A DNA stretch of 64,000 nt, taken from positions 62,001 through 126,000 of the forward strand of contig OENT01000133.1 of NCBI GenBank assembly GCA_900239685.1, written 5' to 3'. This document shows, in pieces, positions 39,154 to 51,000 of this stretch. Origin of the DNA: Rotaria macrura. Taxonomy: Eukaryota; Rotifera; Eurotatoria; Philodinida; Philodinidae. Position numbers and translations under genes: made by a program. Under the pieces are notes generated by a model. It had not been told where the DNA came from. It made no database searches and saw only the letters and a program-made list of their open reading frames with translations. Numbering within the stretch: position 1 is the first letter of the stretch; each line of letters begins with the position of its first letter.

Positions 39154-39990
39154 TCAAAAAAAGCGTCGCATAAACCAATGCATCCCTAAAGCTATTGCTG
39201 TAAGAGCATAGAATATTTTCGCTAATCTTCGTGCTGCACGATTCATGTCCTCAACAATATCGTCTGGAATACTACCGCCACAACAAAATGCTCCCTGCGT
39301 ATCTTGACTTTCACAACATTGTGCATCACCATACATAGAATTACATTGAATTTCAAGCGATGGATCAACATTCGATGTACAATAATAATAATCATTTGGA
39401 CCAGTAGATGGCGTCGTAAATCGATTGGATGATGAATGCGAACGATGAAAATATCGTGATGCTAATGGAAGAAACATGAATCGAGAACGGCTCCATAATG
39501 ATCCTGGTGGGCGAGAAATTTCTAGACCATTGCGAGTATTGCGGTATCTTATAATAGAAGATGGTGAACGCACTCCAGTACGACTGCCAGTTGCACGAAC
39601 CCCACGAATGCCAACACGTACAGCTTTATGAAGCTTGTTGTTTCGAGAAATATTTTCTAAATGAAAATGAAACTAATTTATATTTATATCAATAGCATAC
39701 CGGTAGATAAATAAAATTGTTCAACATATGAAAAACAAACATTTCGAACACTTACCATCAATCTGATCGGACTGTTCGTTTGTAATTTGTTGATCATCAT
39801 CATCATCTTTTGAATTAAAAAGTTTTTCACATTCAATTTCCCATTGTAACTTTTGATCAAGTTGAATATCTTTGTTGCTATGCAATGTATCACAAATATC
39901 TTGAGTTAATTCATTTGATTTTAAACCAGTTGTATGAATAATTTCAATAGACTTCAATAAGACCAGTAGAATCATCTTTTGGATATGCAT
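39154..39990 (-). CDS. Secreted/membrane Cys-rich protein, 2 exons, 245 aa
   Basis: Exons 39990-39756 and 39656-39154 (738 nt), joined by a 99-nt GT-AG intron in phase 1. The N-terminus (MHIQKMILLVLL...) looks like a signal peptide. An acidic stretch with D5 around residue 63 follows, then an Arg/Ser-rich region. The C-terminal domain has six Cys in the order C...C...CC...CC (YYCTS, IQCNS, AQCCES, AFCCGG). It ends with a hydrophobic segment (IFYALTAIALGMHWF) and basic RRFF. This Cys-pairs-then-helix layout is reminiscent of Shisa/CYYR-type membrane proteins, but there is not enough identity to name it. An AATAAA on the minus strand lies about 66 nt past the stop. I do not recognise an orthologue. 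Confidence 0.8.
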
Positions 39991-40846
39991 TTTAACAGCC
40001 GTAATTTTCAGGTAAAAGAAATATTATGATATGTTCTGATTCGAAGAAGTGATAAATACTGAATCATGGGTTCTTTTTCTCTTTGATGTAAAACATTGAA
40101 TATTCTCCATACGTTGCTGTGTAAAAGAAACTGGGTAAATAGAGATAAAGAACATATGGTGCATATATTTATAAAGGAGCTTTAGATGTCAATTCGGGTG
40201 AATAATAAATATTATCTATGACAATTTGACCCGTTCTCTTTTTGTATTTGGTTTTAAAACAACTTCTTGCAAAGAACTTGCACTGAATCGATAATATCTT
40301 TTTCAATATTCATCATAATAACAATCATCAAGAAATTTAATTCACTTTCTTGTTTCTATATACATACATGCAAAATATCATGGGATTGCTAGTGACTAGT
40401 GTGAACAACATATATGCAAAATAAAAAGATGTTATTACTTAATGCGACGTTGTATATATGAAAATCTTTATCTTCTCACGTCAAGAAACACAATAGATCA
40501 TTTCTTTTTCTCTGAAATGCGATTTTATCCTACGAAAGATCAAACTTAAATCGTCATGTAAATATCCACTTGCTTAATCTGAACTCGCCCGATATTTTAG
40601 TTTTTACATCGTATGAAACATCGAATGTTACGGGTGACGAATAGTTGCAAATGAAAAAAAATTATCAGAGAAAAGAAAGTAAAATATTCAAACAATGGAG
40701 CATTTCGTAAATTTTCAAGTTTATATTCCATTCATACCAATAATAAGAATACAATACAACTAGAGATTAACAGGAATCTATTTTCGACGTGGTTTTGTCG
40801 AGCCCATCGTTTTACAACGTAATATTTCACTTCATGATTAACAGAC
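39991..40846. other. Spacer upstream of the Cys-rich gene
   Basis: AT-rich DNA, presumably including the promoter of the minus-strand gene. No exon, RNA gene or repeat recognised. Confidence 0.5.
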
Positions 40847-42078
40847 TTAAGCCCTCCCCCTCCTCCGCTCAGGAATAGATTTTCTTTATTCGTCAGCCGA
40901 TTTGGCTAAAAGAGGCAGAGAGCTACCGTTTGTTTTAACTAATAGAAAATATGTGTCTAAAAATGTATATGGCGTTTTTTTCGAAATTCGATTTTGTTCG
41001 AATTCCCGAGACATTTTCCGACAACATCTCGAAATTTAGCGCTTTTTTGACATCGGTGTTATCCAGTTATCTCGACAATGAAATTGAATTTCGAAAAAAA
41101 CGCTATATACATTTTTAGGCGTAGGTTTCTTCTTTTATTTAAAACAAAACAGCAGTTCGCTAACTCTTCTATAGTCTGAGAAATCGGTATCGAGAGCTCC
41201 AAAAAAGTGATTTTGAGAAAACGAATAAACAAGTTTGTGAGATGTGTAAATGGATGTGAATGTGACAAAAGTAGTCAGTGTTATATATATTCGAAATCAG
41301 CGTACAATTCTCTTTTTAAGTGACATAATTAAATAAAAATATAAAACAATTTTTATTTCACTATGACTGTCGTGACTCCTATCGTGCAATTTCGTCTTGT
41401 GTACAGGACTCTAAGCAGAAACGACTATGTTGATGGTAGAGATGGTGGTGAGAATTTGATATTACCCTTACTAGAGTAATTTTATTTGGGTCGATTTTCA
41501 TCAAAAAATGATTTTAGATCAAAGTATTGCAATAATTATGTATTTAACTGCTGACAAACGATCATCATCATCATCGAGAAAGAACTAATCGATAAACAAT
41601 GTAATGCTAGTTTTTTTCTCTTGTTATCTCAGAAAGTATCCTCAAACCGTGCTCAGCGGATGCTAAATCAAAAATAACTGATGCATGTCTGAAATGAGCA
41701 ACTCTGAATGTAGACTAGCATTGAAAATTGCTCAAAACCTCTCTTTTTGTAGACAAGAGTTCCAAAAATCTGACTCTGAAAGCCCGTCATTTGCTCTAAT
41801 TAATAAAAAATAACAGAAAGTATATGCACTTCTCATAAGCAACTATTTACAAGCGTGTTGACCACTGTCACATCCCCGTAACTAAGCGACATTGCTGAAA
41901 AACTCTTATATTTATACTAGTGCTCCCAGAAAATTGCTATTTTCACAGCCGAAACCATTCAAAGTGCAATAAATCACACATAATCAGAAAGAGGACACTT
42001 TGGGCTTTCACAACATGGGCTTATCTCAAAATCGACTTTTCTGAAAAAATTCGACTTTCTGAGGGGGGGAGGCCTTAA
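40847..42078. mobile_element. piggyBac-like non-autonomous element with TTAA flanks
   Basis: A 1.2-kb segment bounded by TTAA at both ends (40847-40850 and 42075-42078). The tips are inverted: GCCCTCCCCC on the left and the complement of GGGGGGGAGGCC on the right. Inside, near the left end, lies a second inverted pair: TAAAAATGTATATGGCGTTTTTTTCGAAATTC near 40958-40988 against GAATTTCGAAAAAAACGCTATATACATTTTTA near 41088-41119. No transposase frame is present. TTAA target sites are the hallmark of piggyBac; the class is inferred from that and the TIRs. Confidence 0.65.
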
Positions 42079-42446
42079 GAAAAGGAATCATATCAGACAA
42101 TAATCGATGCAGCTTATTTTTTCTTCATCGATAAATTCATCATAACAATTAAATCAAAGTCTCTTTATTTTGTTTTTTTTCTTTATCATAAGAAATAATT
42201 TCAACTAAACAATTCAAGTAATATGATAAGCTATTTTATTTTATTTTACAAGCAAAACCTTACTGAAATGAAAAAAAAACAGAAAATTATCTCTTGCTTG
42301 TCATGATGATATAGAACATGCATGATTATATTAGTTGTTGCCTTATCTTCCATAAATATATATATAGACATCGAATAATAATGACAACAGCATAAAGTTT
42401 CCAATTGTCTCCACTGTTAAATACATATTTCAATAAAACTAACACA
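42079..42446. promoter_or_regulatory. Promoter-side spacer with TATA-like tract
   Basis: AT-rich flank of the DsbA-like gene. The segment CATAAATATATATATAGAC at about 42351-42369 is a good TATA-type element, roughly 80 nt before the ATG, leaving room for a short 5' UTR. Confidence 0.4.
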
Positions 42447-43302
42447 ATGCAAATGAACACAGTTTCGTTGATACTTGCTACTGCTTTTATTGGTTTAATA
42501 TCAGCTCAAGTACCTATTCCGTCGCGTCCAGATGGATATGGTGTCGGTGGACCAGCTGATGCTCATGTGGTTGTCGAAATGTTTTTTGATCCACTCTGTC
42601 CAGGTTGTAAAGCTTCTTGGCCAACAATTCAACAAGTAATCCAAGCGTATGGCACGCGAATTCACGTTCGAATACATACGTTTCCATTGCCTTATCATAC
42701 AAATTCATTTGTAGCTTCTCAAGGCTTACACGTTGTTGCCAATGTTACAAATCGCAATCTTGATTTTATTTTTCAATACGTAACAAAAGTATTTGAAAAT
42801 CAAGCAATGTGGTATAATGATGCTACGAAATCTATGACTATGCCACAAGTTATCGATTCACTTGCTACATATGTTGATAAAATAGGTGTAGTATCAAAAC
42901 AAAAATTTTTAGCAGGCATGGCTAGTGATGATATAAATGATGAAACACGTATTTCATGGAAATATGCTTGTTCACGAGGTTTGCTTAAATTTTGATATTA
43001 GATCAAACTTTTATTTCATTATCTTGTCTTATCTAGGTGTTGTTGGTACGCCAACTTTCTTTATCAATGGCGTGGCCACAAGTGCCAGTTCAGCTTGGTC
43101 ACTTGCTGACTGGAAATCTGTTATTGATCCAATTCTAGCAACCAATGAAAAAGTTTCAACTGAAATTAAAGACTGTCCACCAGGTCAAAAGGAATGCACC
43201 TATGCTCCACATAAAACTCAATGTTGTTTAGCCGGTGAACGTTGCATTGCAAATGTTGGTTGCCGTTGTTTTAATTTAAAAAATGGAAACAAATGTACAT
43301 AA
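42447..43302 (+). CDS. Secreted DsbA/thioredoxin-fold protein with Cys-rich tail, 2 exons, 265 aa
   Basis: Exons 42447-42978 and 43037-43302 (798 nt), with a 58-nt intron in phase 1. I chose the ATG giving MQMNTVSLILATAFIGLISA, a clear signal peptide. The mature part has a DsbA-like thioredoxin fold: VVVEMFFDPLCPGCKASW with the redox pair C51-P-G-C54, a helical insertion (about 95-175), and the cis-proline loop VGTPTFFING. The last about 45 residues add eight Cys (CPPGQKEC, QCC, GERC, VGCRC, final C), a small disulfide-rich module that is not part of DsbA. The likely role is thiol-disulfide chemistry outside the cell or in the secretory pathway; substrates are unknown. AATAAA lies at 43343-43348. 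Confidence 0.9.
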
Positions 43303-43342
43303 GATCATCGTTGGGCACGCCCAAAGATTGTTCATATTTCTT

Positions 43343-43348
43343 AATAAA
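43343..43348 (+). terminator. Poly(A) signal AATAAA
   Basis: AATAAA about 40 nt after the stop codon of the DsbA-like gene, at the usual position for a cleavage/polyadenylation signal. Confidence 0.6.
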
Positions 43349-46300
43349 ATGTGCAATACATAAAGAATAAGAAGACGTTTTCAGATACTAATATCGATAC
43401 TAAAGGAAATCACAATTGTATTCTTTTATTAAACATGATTTAAGTAAGGTACTAGTTGTCTTTTCTTTCTCTAAATAAAAAGCCAGAACTTATTAAATAT
43501 GTACTGTATAAATAAGATGTCAGGATTTAGTTATTGAAGAGTAGTTACAAAAATTATACCGTTTATTTACTTGATAAACATTTTAAAACAAATATAACCA
43601 TGTTAACCTCTCATTGAATCACCATAAATGCAACTTGATATGATTCGTCTACTGATTCATATCCACATACGTCATAAACTTGTGCATGGTGAAGATGTTT
43701 GTCATGTTTCACCATATCAGTAGAAAAAATTTGTATCTTCTAATGTCTCACCTTTGAGAAAGATGAAATAATGATTCATACTTCGTATTAATCATTTTAT
43801 TAACGTAATTTTTGAAATCATAATTATTAACGAATGATAACAACTGTGCATTGAGAAAATTTAACAGTTTTAATTAGATCATTTTTTCACATGTAATCTT
43901 TATTGATTTGGCATTCATTTATGGATGAGTCAATATTGTATGTTAGGTAGTGATCGCTTTTCAACGAATATATTATAATTATATAATCGTTTACTTTTGT
44001 TCATGCGACATTTTTTTTGAATGGTTTTTTTATACAAAACATTGTTTATGTTACAAGTACTAGTGTAGTCAAATAAACGATCCACATATAAACTAACATA
44101 TTTTATTTCTTTCGAATTTATATATTATACAACGAGTTTTAGCAAGATTCTTTCATCAATGCCGTTTGATACTTGAATTGTCGATAACTTCATTGCATAT
44201 TTAAAAACGAAATAAGAATACTTTCAGTAACTCATGAATAATTAGAAGAGTTTCTCGTGCTGTTTTGAGACTAAGGAAGTTTATACTGTTAGAATAATTG
44301 TCACGTTATCACCTGCTTATGATTAATTAAAATTACTATTAGATTTAGATATTTCCTTGAAAATTCGGATTATGAATAATGTTCGATGATGTCAAATACA
44401 GCACGACGTACAAATTATATGCACTATAATGACTTTAGTAATACTGAGCACATGTAAATCATGAAAAATTTTGTATCGGTTCATGGAATATTCAACTTAA
44501 GTGAATTTTATTGAATGATAAAAATTATTTTTAATTAATTCCATTTTAGAATCCATAAATTCAATTATCATCAAATTTTCCTTATCCTTCAAGGGCAATG
44601 GCCTGTCAAATAGGTTCTTTTTCCTCGGTCACTTTCATGAATTATTTATTCATAAGTTTCTAGTATCATTTATCAAAACAATTGTTATTGATTAGGTTTT
44701 TTTAATTTAACCCTACTACAACTAGATACGAAATACTACTCATGTCTCAGCTACAGTAAGAAAAAAAGAATATTAATAGTCGTGATAGTACTACAAATAC
44801 ATTATAAGGTAGCCCACGACGAGTTTTTATGGATTTCATTCATTGTAATATCTTTCAATTTTCGTAATTAATTTTGGTCAAATTATAGTTTAATGAATGT
44901 ATAATAACAATTTGAATTAAAATTCTAGAACATTATTGTACTCTAAGTAATTAGTTCTTTTAATTAATACATTGAATAGATCAAATACATGAGGTTTAAT
45001 ACGTTCTTAGTCTTAACCTAAGTTAATTATAACTGATATTATAACTCTCATTTTTTTGCTAACTTATGTGGTTGTAATATCTTTCATGTTTTTATTTTCA
45101 AGATATTTATTTTTAATCATAGGTCTATGCTGACTGCTTCTTTGATTGATTTTATCGATTGAAATTATTCTGTAGTAATTACTTTAGTTATTCTCTGGAA
45201 TATGATCAATTGCATTTTAACAAGAGCACTTGCAATAAGTACTCCACGTTCTGTTTAAAATACGAGTTGAAGATAGTTGTTGATAATCAGTTAAATAAAA
45301 TATTCAAGTATTTGTTTCGAATAGGCTATGTATATACGTATGAAGTGTGTCTGTCTATGATGAGTGTATATAATTTACTTGAAAGTTATTCATACTGTTA
45401 GTTTTGAACGAACTCATGTGGTATTACCTACGCTCTTTTAAATGTATGTTCAGCGTTTACTGTCTCATTGAATACAGGGTGTCGATTGATATAATACTGC
45501 TCGACGATAGTTACTAGTACGATAACACTCGGCATTGTCGTGGAGCAGTTTCAAACATTATCAACTAATTTGTATGATGTATTGAAGGAATATCATCAAA
45601 GATGCATGCAAAATAATTGTTAAAAATATAAATTTATCGATTTTTTCAAACCTAGGAATCAATTGATAGTTTTATATTCAGATATATTTTATGTTGTTAC
45701 ACAAAGAACTTTATATAACATTTTTCTTTCATGGCAATTAGTGATCATTTTTCCAATACGGTTAGCATCGATCTCAAGATCATAATAAATCAAAAGAGTC
45801 TGCTTTAAATAGCATGCAATAAACGTTATCATAGGTCAAGAATAACAGTCCTCAATCAAATCAGCTCTTGCATCATATGATCATTAATATAAAACATAAC
45901 AACTTTCAGTGAGAGTTCTTGTTCCTAATTAAAGATATTGTTTTGTCTAGAAAAGAGACCAACTCTCGGTAATTTTTTCCATTTGGTTATACATAAAATC
46001 TACTATAAAGAAATAGAGTGGTACACTTGAACTTTCAAAATCTCATACATCAAATACGAATACATTTCAATTTAAATTGCCTTCTCTGCTTTATCAATAT
46101 GGAGCGTTTAAATTAACAATCCATCATTTTAATATACTATAATGTATCAACAGGATCAATACTATGAAATATAAATGGCAAAAGCTCGTCTATGAGACCA
46201 ATTTTGAAACGTCTCATATCATAGCCACTTTCAAACGGCATTATTATGAGTAGAATATTATGACGATATTGCTAAGACAGAATACAACTAACAATCTCCT

Positions 46301-48080
46301 AACTTTTCTATTAATACAAATGCGTGACGAGTAAAAATGCAGATAAAAACTTCTGAGATTTAATATTAATTATTCTTACTTGTATTGAACAGGTATGAGA
46401 ACATCGTCTTGATTTTCAAAACTATTTGATTGATTTGAATACACTCCTGATAAGATTCAGTAGTCAATAGTTCGAGAAAAAAAGCCTTGTCATATTGATT
46501 TATTTTATCACGTTACATCTGAACTATTCGATCTTCTGTTATTTTCATCGTAGTCGTAGACAATTAGACATCAAAATGAAGTCAATCACTGGATATCATT
46601 AAGGCCTCATTTCTAATATTCAAAAATTATAAATGATTTCAGTATAAAATATGCAAGAAATCTGTTTATCATTATTCTGACTTTGAAAAGGTTTGCGATG
46701 TTGAACCGGACGTAGTTAACAAAAGGATGAATTTCTTCAAGAAACAATCTAATACTCATAAAGCTAAAGTTTACTTTTTTCTGGTTTCTTTTTATTGCAC
46801 TTAATTTATATACTACATGATAACAAGACATAACTAATAACAGAAAATTACTCGATTAAGGTTTGTATATGTTTCAAGAAAACTATCAGGACATCTTATA
46901 TCAAACAAAAACTAAGATTCATCCATATTTATTTCTGTTTATCGAGGTTATCGAGAAAAATCCATATTTATTAACAGTCAAGGATGAAAAATTGATTAAT
47001 CACTACACTTCCATATACGCTAAATTCTGATTTTAGGAAAAACTCAACTGACATATTTCCCATGAGCGGATGAATTTATAGAATATAGAATAGAGTTTTC
47101 TTTTGTATTCTGCGATTTTTTTCCTTGAAAACATTGTGAGACATTCACAATTAACTATGACCTTGAACTTGAATGATACACTATTCCCCTGATTTTTTTC
47201 GCATAACTAATTCAGAAATCGCTCCAAGTAAATCATTACTTTCTTTTTCACTCAACGCTTTCTCATAGTTCAAAACTAGTGAGAATAGAAAAGTTCTAAT
47301 TAAACTAGATACCCACAGGTTTTGTTCTCCCAAGATGTAAGATCATTCTGGTCGATTTATCATAAATAGAAAGAAATGCATCGAATATTCATTATCAAGG
47401 AGTTTAATCTATAATTTTATGTACATATAAAAACTTACGTATCGGTAAATATATCACAAATTAGAAGATGCATGCGTTTTTGTCGGAACTATTATGAATC
47501 GTTAGGATGTTTCTACATAGTAGCGTTTGCCAGGCAAATCAACTTTTCTTAAACAACATCTATGTCTGAGAGTGGAAAACGACGAATTTTATTGCAATCC
47601 CTACACGAATCTTGACATCATCACATGTTGAACATTATATGTCCATTTGCTAAAGTTATTTTATGATGTTCATAATTCAAGAATTGAGTTCAATACCGTA
47701 GAATATCATTGACTTCTAGTTCTGAGACAAATAATAGTCTAAAGTCTTCGAATGGTTAGGAGAGATTCAAAAGAAACAATACAGGTGTTCTCGAATAGTT
47801 AAAAATCGTTTGTTTTTATTGTCACAATTATATGAAATATTCAACAGTTTTTTTCGCACCATCAAATATCCCTGAAAACTGTCACTCATTTTAATAGAAC
47901 AACAAAAAACAGAAGACAGAAAGAAAGAAAGATGATCTGAACGACAGCTAAAAACAAAAAACAACGAACGAAATACAAACATTGAAAAAAAATAGGTCAC
48001 TAGTCTAAATCGATCATGTACGCGAAGAGAAAGGAGAAGACATGACTAGATTAAAAAAGAGAAAAATCAGGTAAAAGTGT
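43349..48080. other. Long gene-free spacer
   Basis: 4.7 kb of AT-rich DNA between two convergent genes. No exon chain, RNA gene or long repeat recognised. A minus-strand AATAAA at 47815-47820 could belong to the robo transcript (about 260 nt past its stop). Confidence 0.5.
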
Positions 48081-51000
48081 CTATACAGTTGGCATGAGGA
48101 AAGTGGGTCGTCTTTCATGATCATTTAATGCTGATATTTTCAATACATCCGGTTGATCATCTGATTCTGAAAACAACGAACCTTCACTACTTGAACGACT
48201 GTGCTCATTAATTATTTGTCTCTGTTCATGTTTATCCGTTGTCGATGACGATATACTTTCACGGTTACTAGCATCTGTTGAACTTGCCCAAGAAGTTGTC
48301 ATTGTTTCTAATAACAATGAATGATATATATTTCATAAGATTACAATAGAAAACAAGAAGAAGAACATGATTCTTACCTCCACCTAATGAATTAATCATC
48401 ATTGCATTTGACGACGGTACTACTGATTTTGGAGCGTATTGTGATTGACGCTTTAAACTTTAAATAAATGAAAAATACATAGTTAGTTAACAACACGTAT
48501 AAATTCAAAGCATAAACGAAATAAGTTACATCGGTGAACTGTTCACTGCTGTTTCGATAGGCCATCGTATTTCATTATTTATCAAATTGTGATGATTCAT
48601 TTGTTGTGAAATATTATGCTTATGACGTGTTGTTGTACGTATTGATGATGGTGTATGTGGATGAGATTGTGATGTGCAATGCATACAGTGATGATGATGA
48701 TAGGGTGTGTACGATTGTGAACGATATTGAAATGACGACGACGATGATGATGCTGGATGATCAAGCCATGGTGGATGATATTGAACGGATGATGTTGGTT
48801 GTTGATCAAGTACATAATGATGTGATGATGGTGGTGAACGTACGGATTCGGACTAAATTTTATAGATGTATTTAGAATAGATCGATGTTAAATATTCTTT
48901 TCTTTTTTCAAACTCACATAAGTAGGTAATTGTGTCGATGCTGTTTGTGATGGAGAATGAGTATGCTGAAATATACCTGTTGTTGCATATGGATTGAGTT
49001 GTTGTTGCGGTTTACATTGTTGTAAAAGTGTATTTATTGGATTTTTATGTATATTTATTGAATGAGGATCATTTTCAGATTGACTACTAGCCGAAGCTGT
49101 TGTTGTTGTACAACATTGAAGACGTATACCACTTCCAATCGTGTCAGTCCACAAGGCTGTTGTTGACGATGGTGGTGGAGTATCTTTAATTAAATCGTAC
49201 CGTGTACCATTACTTAAAGTTTTTTGTATGGGCATTTCAACAAATTGATTCGATGATGAGGAAGAAGATGAAGATGAATTTGAACTACCAAATTTTATTC
49301 CATGACGATGTCGACGTATTAAACGATAAAAACCTAACCAAAATGTATATAATAATATGCATGCAAAAAGAATACTGGATATAATAATCAATGGTAAAAA
49401 CCTATGTAAGAAAGAAAAGAAAACATTATCAAATCGATCAGTTCCCTTATGTTTAACGTACCATGGTTGAGAAATAGCTTCTCGAAAACGACGTTTAAAA
49501 TTAAATCGACTTATACGAGTATTTAATTTGAGAAAATCATCATCTTAAAATATAAATAGAGATATACATCATATATATATATATATATATGATCATGTAT
49601 TTCAATTCAACTTACTCATAGTAACGCAGATCGGTTGTGAATATGGTCCATAACCAATACGTGTACGTGCTGCGACACTAATGCAATATTGCATATTTTC
49701 AATAAGATTTTTAATATGTAATCCTTTTGCATCTGCGCTTATGTTTAGTAAACGTATTGAACTGGATTCATTTGCTCCTAAACAATTCACCTTATAGGCA
49801 ACTATGCGACCATTTTGTTCGGATTCAAGTGGTGCATTCCAACGTATAGATAGACTTGCCATTGATGTTAATTCAACAATAACATGTGTGGGTGACGTTG
49901 ATGGTATACTTTCTAAGGTTCGTATCATAATTGTATTACTTGAACGACCTATTATATTGGATAAACTATTCAATGATAGTACACGTATGGAATAGTCTGT
50001 ATTTGATCGAAGATTTGTAATCGTATATGTTGTTAAATTATTTTTATTTTGGATTGTTTCAATACGTTCATTTATATCTTTATCACTTGTTATTATTATT
50101 GAATATCGATCAATAAATTGATTTTGTTGTCGAATACTCCACTTTATAGTTACACTTGTTTCTTGTATATTAATTGGATCCAATAAATAAATAGACTCAT
50201 CGTTAAATTGTTGTTCATGACGTGTTTCAATTATTTCCGATAGTAATGATGGTTGTCCATAACCAAACGAATTACGTGCACGTACAATAAATTGATATGT
50301 TGAACTTATTTTTAAATCGTTTATTATTTGACGTGAATTTTTATTTGTCGTAAACAAACGTTTCCATTGAAGATTTTTATCATCATTATTTAAATTAAAA
50401 TATTCAATTAGATAACCTTGAATATCAATTGATGGATAATTCCATGCTAATTCAATTGAATTACTATTTATAGCTATTGCTAATGGTTGTGTGGGTGGTT
50501 GTGGTAGATCAGTGCGTTCTACACGATGAAATACAGCATTCGAACGTGGATCTTCGACATTCAAATGTGTAATCCAACTTGTTTCATCTTCATTCATATT
50601 TGTTACAATACATTTGTATGAGCCAACATCATTTCTAAATGAATTAGGCAAATGGAATGTAATTCAATTATTTGTAAATACATCAGACTTGAATATTAAA
50701 TCTTATAAGTATAATATCTATTTGATTTGTGATTGAATAAAACAAATGAATTCTTATTTCGATATGTCCTTATTCATCAACAAGATTTTCATCGAATAGT
50801 CGAATTATGTGACACACGAGTCTAAATTCGTTGTGAAAATTTTAATATTATATTTATGTGACTAAATTAGCAGAAGTCGTAGACATGTTTGCATCTACTG
50901 CACAAATTAGAAATACGGCATTGGATGTATATCTAATTTTAACTAATTATGCATTATCACCAAAACCATCTTATGGCAAGTAGTGATTGGTAGAGCGTAG

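Noticed and set aside
45470-45500. ACAGGGTGTCGATT motif resembling a transposon tip
   Set aside because: No matching inverted copy found nearby, so it stands alone as a chance match.
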